A stretch of DNA of 64,000 bases, from positions 38,126,596 through 38,190,595 of the forward strand of contig CM068582.1 of NCBI GenBank assembly GCA_035048485.1. Direction: 5' to 3'. The notes beneath the pieces were generated by a model. The model searched no databases. It worked only from the letters and a program-made list of their open reading frames with translations, and had not been told where the DNA came from. Below, one piece after another: positions 25,101 to 36,100 of this stretch. Each line of letters begins with the position of its first letter. Within the stretch, counting starts at the first letter, position 1. This DNA is from Pteria penguin (Eukaryota > Mollusca > Bivalvia > Pterioida > Pteriidae). A program made the translations under genes and the position numbers.

Positions 25101-26457
25101 CTTCTGTTAAATGGCAACATTGTTTTCATTTTATTTGGTTTTCAAGACAGAAACATGATCTTTATGGTTTGTTATACACCCAGATATATGTAGGCCATGT
25201 TATGCTATCATGTTGATGTCTGTCCATCAATCTGTCCATCCGTATGTCCGCGTGAACTTGGCTGCATTTCTCCTTTTTATACTATTACAAATACAAATGG
25301 TTTGATATTTGAACATGAATGGGTATCACTTGTAGCTGTGCATTTGGGCTACAAACAAGGTCTAAGGAGTTTGGTTCTTGTTTGAAGTCCGTAGTTCAAG
25401 GCATAGTACCTCCTTTTTCCATAGAGCCCCATGTTAAATAACCTAATTTCCAATAAGATTTATATATTTATCCATAGCTTTAGATAACCCATGTATCAAA
25501 ATGTTTGTCAGTCCATCCTCTATTAGAATTTAACAGTTTACTATGAGTAACCCCAAAATTTGCCAAATTTCTGAAGTAAACAGTAACACTTTATGAATCA
25601 TAAAACTCAACATTAGCGATAAGAGATTGAAATTCATCATTTTATAACAGAATCTTTATCTATAGAGTAATTTCAATCAATCACAGCCCCTGATACACTG
25701 AACAGAAAAAAAAATCTTGTCTCTAACTACTCCTCAATAAACGGAGATACATGTGATCAATAAATTGTATGTGAGAAAATGTAGATTGCACCTGCGCATG
25801 AAGTACGTCCAATAGTCCAAGTAGGCGTGGGTCAGGTTAGGGTGCTCTATTGCTCTAGCTGGTTTCGGGAGGGGGGGGGGTGAAGGGAGAATTTTTAGGG
25901 GCTTTGTGTGTGTGTCTTGGTTTTATTTCTCTTTCCCACTTTTTGTAGCATTATTTTCCGGTGCCAGAAGTGATAGATTGATGTTTGTTTGAAGACTAAA
26001 ACTTATGTCTGCTTTATAACTGATTTCCAGCTGAAAAAAATTGTCAAGGTTTTGTACAAAAGAAAAAGTTAACATTTTTTAAATTACAATAAAATCTTTA
26101 GCGTTTATAAAATATATATCAGGATAAAAACAAAGAAAAATATTCATTTTACGGTTTGAAATTACTTGTATATACGAATGTCTAGAATTTTTCGGATTAA
26201 AGTGGTTGCAATGTTCTCTTTCAATATATTTACATTTTTAAACTTTTTTTTTTACTGTTTTAGATGTTTTAGTTGTGAATTTAAAGTTTTCTATGCGAAT
26301 GTATGAAGAAAAATCATTCATTTTAGGTCCATTTGTGATGAACAACGAGGATCAAATTCGTCAAACTCTTGAAGATTTTCAGTCTGGTAAAAATGGATTT
26401 GAAAATGCTCCAACTTGGAAGTCTGATCATGTCAAAAATACTCGCTCTCAACCATAA
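16469..26457 (+). CDS. PIR: Pirin copy A (complete, 8 exons, 295 aa)
   Basis: Exons: 16469-16561, 18159-18251, 18827-18907, 20748-20954, 22605-22734, 23095-23180, 24459-24525, 26327-26457. All junctions are GT-AG with matching phases (0,0,0,0,1,0,1), total 888 nt. Pirin is a two-domain cupin, 290 aa in human. It binds iron, has a quercetinase-like activity in some species, and in mammals acts in the nucleus as a redox-sensitive cofactor of NF-kB and Bcl-3. The four iron ligands are present: His55 and His57 in [10 protein letters not shown], His99 and Glu101 in [13 protein letters not shown]. The C-terminal cupin ends with the family signature GPFVMN and [14 protein letters not shown]. Exon 3 is unusually divergent: [11 protein letters not shown] where copies B and C have CGHKGIIGPGD. 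The start [11 protein letters not shown] is shared by all three copies. A poly(A) signal variant lies at 26898. Confidence 0.95.
17100..17411 (+). repeat. tRNA-derived SINE, family 1 (near full length)
   Basis: The head is GCCGGCGTGGCCTAGTGGTA with a B box near 'gttggagtccc'. The body includes 'gtcctgtctttcggatgaga', 'gcacgttaaagatcccctca' and 'catcaggcagatgccgtcac', then the tail 'gtgacgttaaacaaa' with (ATCA)n and (GTCA)n. It lies in intron 1 of pirin A and is the best reference copy in the window. Confidence 0.92.
17450..17950. repeat. Diverged internal repeats next to SINE
   Basis: Segments such as 'ttgaagattatccgatttgtatttacagagttattggacttgga' recur (also at 16895-16940). 'ataacttgagttt' and 'actattcaaaataagacaga' also recur. 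An old dispersed repeat with a 'gtccatccgtctgtctgtc' head, within intron 1 of pirin A. Confidence 0.6.
19627..19730. repeat. Dispersed repeat with TTAACCGGTTAACC
   Basis: 'gttaaccggttaaccacatc' followed by 'gaccgtcctaagtcggtatc' matches, in the opposite direction, 46285-46385 ('gataccgacttaggacggtc' and 'gtggttaaccggtttac'). Shorter matches lie near 30890 and 45755. No coding potential; probably a short non-autonomous element. Confidence 0.6.
22034..22132. repeat. (TA)n microsatellite
   Basis: About 98 bases of pure alternating AT in intron 4 of pirin A. It is likely length-variable and self-pairing. Confidence 0.97.
23273..24020. repeat. Nested repeats in pirin A intron 6
   Basis: A segment of about 118 bp (23277-23394) beginning 'gctcactctccccgggcacc' is repeated almost exactly at 23759-23876. 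Between and after the copies is a tandem array of 'cgatctaagataatatatctatgaagatgctaa' units of about 33 bp, six before the second copy and about three after. The first copy is joined at 23395-23435 to a reversed family-2 SINE head. Confidence 0.92.
24818..25040 (+). repeat. tRNA-derived SINE, family 1
   Basis: Head 'gaggccgatgtggcaaagtg', B box 'gggttcgattctcgcc', then 'tgtctttcggatgagacagt' and an (ATCA)-type tail 'caataatcaatcaatca'. The central body is partly deleted. It lies in intron 7 of pirin A. Confidence 0.88.
25197..25710. repeat. Low-confidence dispersed repeat ('gtctgtccatc' family)
   Basis: A 'ctgtccatcaatctgtccatccgtatgtcc' start and the following 'ggtatcacttgtagctgtgc' text resemble the heads of repeats near 17480, 43390 and 59175. 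Decayed; its boundaries are uncertain. Confidence 0.35.
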
Positions 26458-26897
26458 AAGCATAGCATAGCATTCCCTGAAATATTATTTGCTTTTCCCC
26501 TATAATTTTCTGTATCAAAAGAACATGTCAAAGAATGCAGAGTATTCTATGTATTTCTGGTAATGAACTAAAACACATACCGTTTTGATTCTTCATACTG
26601 AAGTGTACTGTCAAGTGATTTTACGATACCTTGGTTTTTACGATCTTGATTACCATTGGAACAAACAGAGAGCTCATGAACGTTTACATAAAATATTACC
26701 TGGGCGAGTTGTGACAAGTATATCCATGTCAAGTCTTTTGACTTCCCTTTTTCACAATTGTCATGATTTTGTTTACTCAATTCATTGTAAGCATGACTGT
26801 CATTTCGTATGGAAAGTATTCAGAATTTGTTTTTAATTGATATGGTAGAAAGTCATGCCTTTGTGTAATAGAGTTTTGACTTATGATTTCTATGTCA

Positions 26898-26903
26898 ATT
26901 AAA
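26898..26903 (+). terminator. Candidate poly(A) signal of pirin A (ATTAAA)
   Basis: 'tatgtcaattaaagctttt' lies about 440 nt after the stop. The matching position in copy B reads 'tatgtcaataaagttaac' (45129-45146), so the site is conserved between the two genes. Confidence 0.5.
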
Positions 26904-26909
26904 GCTTTT

Positions 26910-28175
26910 CAACATTTGTATTACCTACCTGACATTACCATATATCTTTCATTGATATTAAAACATTCTATAGAATGAAAATGATATAACATCATTTAAT
27001 GACTATGAAGGTATGAAGCGTTTTATAAATTCGGAAATCTGCAATATATAGTGAATACGAAAAAGAACAACAATCTTCATATAAAATATTACATAAAGGA
27101 TTAATGAAAGTTGTGTATATTAGACAAATTGTTTTTTAATTTTTCTTAATCAAATATACTTTAAAGGTATTCTAAGAAAGGAAAAAAGAGTGTCTTGCAA
27201 TCCTATTTACAGTGCATAAAATTTTGATATCGTTAACCCCTTACATTGTAAAATTGAAAATAGCTTGTGATTTTTGAGTCAAAGTTGAAGATCAGAGCAT
27301 CTGAACATTAGAGTGAAAATATTGAAAAAAAATGCCAGATGATGTTTAATTAATAATACATCAGATTCAAAGCTAAATTTGGATCTATACTTCACCATGA
27401 TAAATGGAGGTAGCCAATTATTAAAGTAAAAGCATTGTAACTAATCACAGAACGAATATACTAGGAGTGCAATGATATACAGCATTACAGAAGCCATAAT
27501 ATTATATATGATATCGAAATAAAAAACGAGGAGGTACCGGAGGGTAAACTTCATCTCAAAGTCCATGGCATAAAAGGACAATATCTTGTATAGTGTCATA
27601 TTCAGACAAATGCGAACCCCGATAACATCGAGGTGTGACCAGCTGTCCGGGAGGAGTAAGCGTGCCCTGGTTGCATAAAACACCCGTCGCAAAAGTCCTG
27701 CAACAACATTTCAGTAAATAAATAAATATACTCATATGAACACATGAAGGAGACAAGAACACGAAGTCAAAATTATCTTATTAAGGCATGAAATGTTGTT
27801 TAACTGAAATTATGGCATCAGAAGTGAACAAGTGTTTGTATGTATACGTATTATGTCTAATCAAGTATAGTAAAAAAAAAAAATAATAATATAGTTAGTT
27901 TGTATGGTCAGGTCCCAAAATATCGATTAACATTTTTTAAAGAGGGATCTGAAATTGCACTAGATTCCTATATCGTCCATAGAACTTCCTCAGTGACAAT
28001 TTCAAACGTTCCTCAATATAAACTTGTGAGAGTAGTTTCGTGGCGAGAAGCCTCGCTCTCGGTACGTAATTTTAGAGCATGCCCTGGCATAACGTGTAAG
28101 TTGTGTAATGAAGAAGCCATATGCGGGAGAGGAAGGTATGTTGCTACTCAGAAAATGGAAGTGGGTAATAATGAA
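26910..28175. other. Spacer after pirin A
   Basis: AT-rich spacer. At 27530-27700, reverse strand, is a dispersed repeat ('gcttactcctcccggacagctgg', 'acacctcgatgttatcgggg') related to the pirin A intron 6 segment at 23277 ('gctcactctccccgggcacc'). The open frame at 27900-28184 matches nothing I recognise and is probably not a gene. Confidence 0.5.
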
Positions 28176-28437
28176 ATTGATTGATTGATTGATTTTTGTT
28201 TAAAGTCACACCACGAATATTGCACGAATATGGTGACGGCATCTGCCTGATGCGGGGCATACAAATTTTGACCTCTGCAACGGACCCACCCGTGCAGTGA
28301 GGGATCTTTGACGTGCCATGCATACCACGACACGGGGCCTCGGTTTTTACTGTCTCATCCGGCATGACCAGATCGGGACTCGAACCCCAACCTCCCGGTC
28401 AGGAGTCCAGCGCGATACCACTAGGCCACGCCGGCTT
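28176..28437 (-). repeat. tRNA-derived SINE, family 1 (reverse)
   Basis: Read on the minus strand it has the GCCGGCGTGGCCTAGTGGTA head, the TTGGGGTTCGAGTCCCGATC B-box region, the full body and an ATCA tail. It is nearly identical to the 17100 copy but lacks the short 'gtgtcctgtctttc' stretch. Confidence 0.92.
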
Positions 28438-28739
28438 TAATGAAATAGAAATCGTCACGTTTGTCATAGAGAGTGGTTATTAATGAACTATTGTCACTAA
28501 TTGATAGAATTATATCGAGGTATGAAGCAGAAGATGCGCTCTCAGTTGTATTTTTTATCTCGAGTTTAAACGATACGACATCGTTCCCCGTCATGAAAAT
28601 CAATATATTATATGAAATATTTATATAAAGTCTCTAACTTAATTTATCAGGTATATTTTATCTGTTACCAAAGCAATGTGGTGAAGATCTTGAGTCAATG
28701 TAGCAAAATTGAACTAAAGTAGCCACTGATTCCAAACTA

Positions 28740-30300
28740 TTGTTACGGATCGTGTCAACAAAATATCAAATACATATCTATTGCAATATTCAGTTTAACA
28801 AACCGTCTCTATTATCATAATTAAATGATTCTTAGAAAACTAACATTTCATTTGTTCATATTATATTCGCTATGTAGCATTTAAAAGTAGGCTGTATTAA
28901 TACTATCATAACGAACATGTGGACTATTTCTGTAATGAAAAATGTATACATGTACTACCAAATTACTATGCCATTTCTCTTCAATGAGTTTTATAAAACA
29001 AATCAAAGTGGTCTTTTACTTTTATTTTTCATATTTACATTACTGATGCTGATCTTGCAGGACTTTCAAAGTAGATGAATAGTAAGATTAATCACGAACC
29101 CTTCACCTTAGCAACCCAGAATCCCTTTACCAATTAATAAGATCAGAGAATTATGATACACAAAAAATCGATTAATCAATGCTAATGTGTATAAGATGAT
29201 AATTGCTTACATGTAGACTGAAAAAATAAACTCTCATCTAAATATCACTGCTTTGTCCATGAATAAACATATTAATTGTTTCAGAGAAATCAATCAGATT
29301 GTTACCATCTTGGAGCTTTCAGATATTCAAATTTCCAATAAATGTCTTTGTCATACAAATAGAAAAGACCTATTATACTAATCCTGACTAAGTTAAGGAA
29401 AACAGATCTATATCATTAAGTCAGTTTAATTAATATAAAATCACATATGTAAGACGAGACTTTCTTCACTAACAGTTCATTTTCTGATAGGTAAAATTTG
29501 GGTTTTCAATGGCACTCACTGAAGATAAGTATCAGCTAATCCTTGCGACATTCACGTTTTGCTTATTTTCAATGCTAGAAGGTGTCGGTAAATAAGGGGC
29601 TGAAGAACATGTTCGCAAACTTACATAATATATAATATATACTGTCATCACGGTATAAGACTGTATACAAGGATACAATATTGCTGACACATCACTACAC
29701 TAACAAAGAAATTAAAACAGGAAAACGTATTTTAAGTGTTTCTTTTGAAAAACATATTTAGGGAAGGTTTGTGTATTTAGTTCCCAACTGAATGAATATT
29801 AAACTTGCTTTAGTACCATAAAGGAAACACAATGTGACGAGTTACAGATGTAAAATACAAAGAAAAATCCGTCTCTCGGGTGCAACCTTCCGCAACCAAT
29901 TGCAAATACCTAGTGGATAGGAAGGCATCTCATCAGAGTAATAGACTAGAAAGTAGTCTATGTCTCTGAAATCATACAGTAGCATTTAATGAGGGTGGAG
30001 ACAGTGTTGATGTTCTGAATGTGATACACATCATACTGTAGTATATAATGAGGGTGGAGACAGTGTTGAAGTTCTGTACATGATATATGATATAATCAAT
30101 ATATATGGAAACATTTTCGTAGCTGCAATGGAACAAAGGAAACCGTGTTTTCCATCCATATTATTTTCATTGTGATAGCAACAATTCAAAACAAATACTA
30201 ATTCTGATAAACGGGATTATAACTTTCTACTCTAAAAACAGGGAAATTGTTTTTAATTGAATTACTTTTAAAGACGAAGAATTCATGTAAACATGATTAG
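28740..30300 (+). pseudogene. Pirin relic (introns plus fragments of exons 5 and 6)
   Basis: Intron-like sequence from 28740 matches intron 3 of copy A near 19850 ('tctattgcaatat', 'tctctattatcat'). The exon 4 region has been lost. Exon 5 survives in part at 29879-29930 ('gtgcaacctt', 'atacctagtggat'). Exon 6 is present twice in tandem (29970-30020 and 30021-30077, period 59), each with 'gagggtggagacagtgttga'. From about 30140 on it matches intron 6 of copy B ('caattcaaaacaaatac', 'gggattataa'). It has stops and frameshifts and cannot encode pirin. The exon 6 copies are closer to B and C than to A. Confidence 0.82.
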
Positions 30301-31285
30301 TATATTGTACGTAAACTCACTTATTTCAATGACACCAAGAATGCTCTTAACAACACCAACCGAGAGACGAAGGTCACAGATTTGGAACCTAGAGTGAAAA
30401 TATGGGACTATTGCAGACTATTCACAATCGAAATCATTATTATCGCTATAGACACCTGGAAGGCAATTTCACAAACCATTGCGGTCATAATTATGTTTCG
30501 GCAAATGCTTTTTGGTACAGCCTGGAGCTCAATATTTGCGATGGATAAATATTGGAATAGGGAATTGTGATGGACTATTTAGGTGTCGTATGGAACTTGA
30601 CGATTGCAGCGGCTTTCGGTGATGAACCGGGCCAGAGAATGATGTTAAAAATCACCGCAATAATCGCCGTGATTTTCCGCCATAGATGAGAATTATTCGC
30701 GGCGGTTTGACACAAAATGTGTAAAAAAAAAAATAAAATGCATCAGAGGCGGATTCAGGTTTTGGGGGCGTGGACGAGTAAAGAACGGGTCAAGGACAGA
30801 GCCTTGAAGAATTAATATCGGGGACTACGCCCCAAAGAAGTTCCTACAAATTGACGAATTTAGGCACTAGATTTTGCGTAATTTAAAACTGACCGTCCCA
30901 AGTCATTACCACACCTAATGTGTAATCGAAGCTTTTTGTATGGTGCTAATTATGTTTTTCCTTACCTTGTTACTTTAAGTGCCGGGATTTTATCTTCCAG
31001 CTCAATCAGATCTGATCATCTTATACACCTGACTCGGCTGTATTTAGTCTAATCGAAAACAGACCTATACGCGCTCCTGCTTTCTAAAATTCCGCAATAT
31101 ACCAATATATATGTCGATTAGATTGAACTGTATTGTACAATCCTCCATCATCACCTTTCTAAAGTATCTATCTTCTAGTAGACAGCCACTTTAAGTTTCA
31201 GTCAGGAAGGGAATTGGGGTTGGAAAAAAATAAATCTAACTATAATGACTTGGGGAGTGGGCAAAAATCTAAAAAAAAAAAAAAG
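30301..31285. other. Spacer between pirin relic and copy B
   Basis: No gene seen. A fragment 'cagaggcggattcaggtttt' to 'ggactacgcccca' (30744-30834) looks like the end of a hAT-type repeat. 'gaccgtcccaagtcattacc' (30889) belongs to the repeat family seen at 19680 and 46300. Confidence 0.45.
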
Positions 31286-31286
31286 C

Positions 31287-32340
31287 TAGTGTTGTAAAAT
31301 CGGATAAATTTTACTATCGATTATCAGATACCATCGGAAAGGTAATATCGATTGATAATCGAAATAATCGGCACATTCAGATGTTTCAAATTCAGCCATC
31401 TAATTATAATGAAAGAAAAATTATTGTTTTTCCAACAAAATTTTGTTTTCTTATTACATATTGTAAAAGACATTAAAGATCAAGCATATTAAACATTTTA
31501 TTTTCATGTAAACAAACAAATAAAAACATGATTCCAATAATCCATAATATTTGTCCATCAGGCAATCAGAAAATAAATAATATCAAATATATATTAAATC
31601 AAATGGAACAAATTATGGTAAAAGTGTCACAAAATCTTTGATTATGTTCATATTCATCTCAAGTTCCATCACTGCTCTATTGGTAAACCTAAATGAATAA
31701 ATATCTAATGCATGATAAGACTGCAGTCCAAATATCCACAAGTACTGGCACACTGTATTTATATAATACAAAATTACATACTATTTCCACGAGAAAGCAC
31801 ATTTACAGAAGTTACAAAAGGGCATTAAAAGTAACAACTTGCATTCAATACCGTTGTATTTGATTTAAAAACGTATTAATTCTCCTGTCCTCTGAATTGG
31901 TAGGCATTACACCATTACAGTTACTTTGTTAGCGTATATGGTTTGCTGCATAATTTGCCGACGACAGTGCTTTATGTCTAGATCAAATGTATTCGTAAAT
32001 AAATCATGTAATTCCTTTTAACAGTTCATTCAACTTGTCTGTACTGTAAAAGATATACAAATAGACAAAGTAAAAGGGGGCCATTTCAAGTAATCACATG
32101 ATTTATTTACGAACACTTGAGGTCAAGGAAGGCTGAAGGTGGACTCTCTTTCTTCTTTTTGAACCCAAAATACCTCCGTACAACTGACTTAGAGTGCACA
32201 GATACAGAGAGATATCGGGAACATTCGTCATTACTGTCCACTATGATTATTCACACGATACGTCCGTTTTAATAAACACAATTCATACGAGTAACTGTAC
32301 GTTCTAAACTAGTGCGATAATCGATTCTTGTAAAACACTA
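31287..32340. mobile_element. Candidate TIR element of about 1.05 kb
   Basis: The left end 'tagtgttgtaaaatcggata' and the right end read in reverse 'tagtgttttacaagaatcga' form imperfect inverted repeats, each followed by CGATTATC. The interior is AT-rich with no transposase frame. The hAT-like assignment is tentative. Confidence 0.5.
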
Positions 32341-32488
32341 TTGATAGTCACCGAATTTGATTCATTAACGACGACAGTGCGAATCTTGTCGCCAACAATT
32401 GTTAGGCCTACAGCACTAACAGTCTGTTAGTTGCAACACTGCGACGTAAAATTGCCTCTTGTGTTAACTAATTGAAAACAACATTTTA

Positions 32489-32630
32489 CAGTGGCGGATT
32501 TAGGGGGCGCCCTTTCCTTTCGCCACATATTTATTAGTTAAATATTCAGATTTGGCACCGAAAATATCTGACTAGTTTGGCTAATATACATGCCCCCCCC
32601 CTTTTTTCGGAAATCCTGGATCCGCAACTG

Positions 32631-32694
<64 letters not shown>
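32489..32694. mobile_element. Short MITE with adjoining (GT)n microsatellite
   Basis: CAGTGGCGGATTTAGG at 32489 is mirrored by CCTGGATCCGCAACTG ending at 32630, with C-rich and G-rich subterminal runs. A perfect (GT)n tract of about 60 bp (32635-32694) begins at its right edge. Confidence 0.65.
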
Positions 32695-32698
<4 letters not shown>

Positions 32699-32901
32699 GG
32701 AACGTCTTTTACTAAGGGAGGGCGTCCCCTCCGCCGCGTCTGAATCTGACAATGTACATACGTCATCTGCACTGTAGTTCGTATTTGTTGTTCTAGAATG
32801 TAACATGCAGATAAATGTTATTCAAAGGCTTTTATTATAGCTGGTAATAACTTGGCATATGTTCATTAGCAATGACATAGCAGTTTGCTTGTTCTTAAAT
32901 C

Positions 32902-33035
32902 AAGTTCAGAAAACGTAACGTTATGAGTGCAAGAATTAGAACATGAAAATATTAATTATTTTTGTGTAATATTCTGCATAGTTTAGATCTACTTGATTGT
33001 CTTATATGTAGGGTGAATATGACTTTAAAACTGAT
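32902..33035 (+). promoter_or_regulatory. Conserved upstream block of pirin copy B
   Basis: 'aagttcagaaaacgtaacgt' plus 'gagtgcaagaattagaac', then 'gggtgaatatgactttaaaa' 109 bp further on, match the block before copy C and, split, before copy A. Probable core promoter and non-coding first exon; inference from conservation. Confidence 0.5.
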
Positions 33036-33173
33036 CACTTTCAGAAATAAAATTTAATTCCTAGCACTGAAGTAGATCTATTTTACAATGCAGTTAAAAT
33101 TCTGATGTCCTTACTATTGACAATACAAAAAAGCCCTCCTGTGTAATCGATGCAGTCTTTCCCTCTACCTAGA

Positions 33174-36100
33174 ATGGAGTCGCGTACTGTAATGAAAACA
33201 GTGCTAAGTGTAGAACAGGACGAAGGACCAGGGGCTAAGGTTAGACACAGCATCGGGGGACGAGAGGTGAGTTACTGATTAAACTCAAAAACTTTAAAAG
33301 GTAATTAGAGGTGGAAAAAACTTAAAAGGGAAAGGTTTGATTAATTCATTACTGTTTTAGGTCACTCCATAATTATTTATATGGTGACGACAGGTGACTG
33401 ATGGATATTTTAAAATTTGCGACGGGTAGATCTATACGAATCGAGGGGCCTTTTACGTGTCATCCTTACCGTGACACCGGTCCTCCGTTTTTATTGTCTT
33501 ATTCGAATGACAGGACTACACTGCACCCACGGCAGGAGTCCACTCTGAGACTTTTTGGTTATATTTACGAGCCGAACATCTCATTCACTGTGCTACAACG
33601 CCCTTCCCTCCCCTCCAAGAAAAAAAAGGGGGGGGGGGGTGTCAGTAAATAAAAAAAAGCTTGGGGCATGTTGCATTAGGTGGTAAACATAGTTAACGAG
33701 GGTGGATTTCAACTTTAAAAACTGCTAACTAAAGGGAAGGGGAAAGAGTTAAAAAACATTCACAACCTTAGTCTTAAGATATGACCAAATATGACCCTCT
33801 TTTGACTTCAGACTGAAGGGCCAGTTAAGCTAACCAGTGGTTAAATTTCATCTGACTCTATCTTCGAAATAAAGAGACTGAAAGTCATATTTTGTGTGCA
33901 GACTAATAGCATTTGAAAATAGCACTTTAATGTAATTTAGGAATTTAAACAAAATTCTTATAAATAAAATTAATTGTCTCTCAAACGATAACCAATGGTT
34001 AGCTTAACCAGTCGTTTATGTTTTGAACAACTGGTCCGAACTGAATATCTAGTGTTATAATAGAACTGACTATTTTTAAATATTACAGATATTATCTCGG
34101 AAATTGTTAAAATGGTAAGGTAGATGAATGATTCCTTTACAAAAATTTAGTTCGCTGTGCAAGTGTCTGATACTTCATACTTCGTAGGATTAGGAAAATT
34201 CCATGCTTTATCTATGTTTATGCTCCGACTAAAACCCCTGTACTAACCGTTCGAAAAGCCGTCAGGGTTTGGATAAATTTGGTCAGATCCTTCTGACATT
34301 CACATGCACCCCTTGTAATATCCATGCAAGAATTTCAAGCTGATCATTCTTTCATCAAGGATGCGGCAAATGTTTTTGATGTTATATGGTATGACGATAG
34401 TCATAAATACTAGCCAGGAATCCTAAGCCCGCTTACCTTTTTTGTTGTGATTGATTGATTGATTGAATATTGTTTTACGTCACTCCACGATTATTTCACG
34501 TATATGGTGACGGCATCTGCCTGATGCATTGCATACAAATTTAGACCTTTGCAACGGACCCACCCGAAGCAGTGAGGGATCTTTTACGTGCCACGTCTAC
34601 CGTGACACTTGACCTCGGTTTTTACTGTCTCATCCGAAAGACAGAACACCGGTGTGCCCAGGGCGGGAGTCGAACCGGGGACCTCTCGATCATGAGCCGA
34701 GCACCTTATCGACCACACCGGCTTCTCTTTATCCCTCTCTTTATCCTAAAACAGAAGACTTCTGATACTCTTGATATGGAAACACCTCTTTCCTTAACAG
34801 GTGTAAAAACATACGAGGCCCACTTCGTGCCATTTTAAAGAAGAAAAAATATACTTTTTTTCTCGTTCGAATGAGAAACTATTTTATATGAATTAAGGTG
34901 TTTGGTTATTTAAAAAAACATGATTAGAAATTATTTCAGCTGATACATACAATGATACACTATACAATCAAACCTGTATTCAAGGACCACCGAAGGGAAA
35001 TCGCCAAAATGGTCGCATAAGACAGGTAGTCTTTGAAACCAGGTTGTCTCATACAAAGACTTTGCACAAGATTAAGAATAGTTCAGAAACGCATTTTTAA
35101 TGCACACTTATGCACATGTACATATATACATGATTTTGTTCAGATGATATGTTGTCCATTTAAGGAGGATGGACGGCGCCATTGTGAAAATGGGGTGTTA
35201 AAAATTGAAATCTATCTCGCTTGGACACTAAATAACCAATTCGTATCATTTTTACAGAATGTTATCCATATATGAAAAGCTTCGTTTCCCAAACATTTTG
35301 AGATTGAATTCCATGTAGATTTTGCAGTAGACCAGTGTGCACATAATGCACCTGGCTGCACAGCCACAGGCATGTGCATGCAATGCATTTTGGAAAGAGG
35401 TATCTCAATCGTCAGATTGATGATATATATAAAAAAGATTGTTCTTCGATCTTGAAAGAAGTCACATATAGTAAAATTTCTCATTTGTTCAACCTATGTA
35501 AAATGGCAATTTACAATTCACATCGGTAGGGGTGGAACATAAGAAATTTCAATATATAAGTAACGAATTATGCAGTTATGGTTGACAATATTATAATATA
35601 CTATGAATATTGGCATAAGAAGTAAAACATACATAGAAAAATTAATTTACTATATTCGTGTTTGTCGTGATTATTACTGTTTATACCGCGATCCGCCCCT
35701 CATGTTAACACATGGACAGAGGCGTCCATATATATACACGAATATTCGATGACCCCCAGCTTATAAAATTCTAATTTGTGAGTGTTCGATTAAGAATTTG
35801 AAATATCCATCGACAATCGTTCATAGACGTATAATCAAACAAACGATTTAAATATATCATAACAAAATTTCTTGTATGCACAAAGCTGCAGTTGTGCAGT
35901 TTGATCGGTGCACAATTTACAAACCGCTCACTTGTTAATTCAATAGATTCATTAATTTTGAAAATTTGGAGAATTAAATATATTGGGGTATAGAAACTGG
36001 TGAGCAAAAACTGTGAAAATTAATTGACAGGCATCAAAGCAGGATAGATTTAAACTTGGAGCACCCCATGTTCTTCTATTTTCATCGCAAATTTAAATGG

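Noticed and set aside
27900..28184. 94-residue plus-strand open frame with four cysteines
   Set aside because: Runs into a reversed SINE, has no recognised domain, promoter or splice partner.
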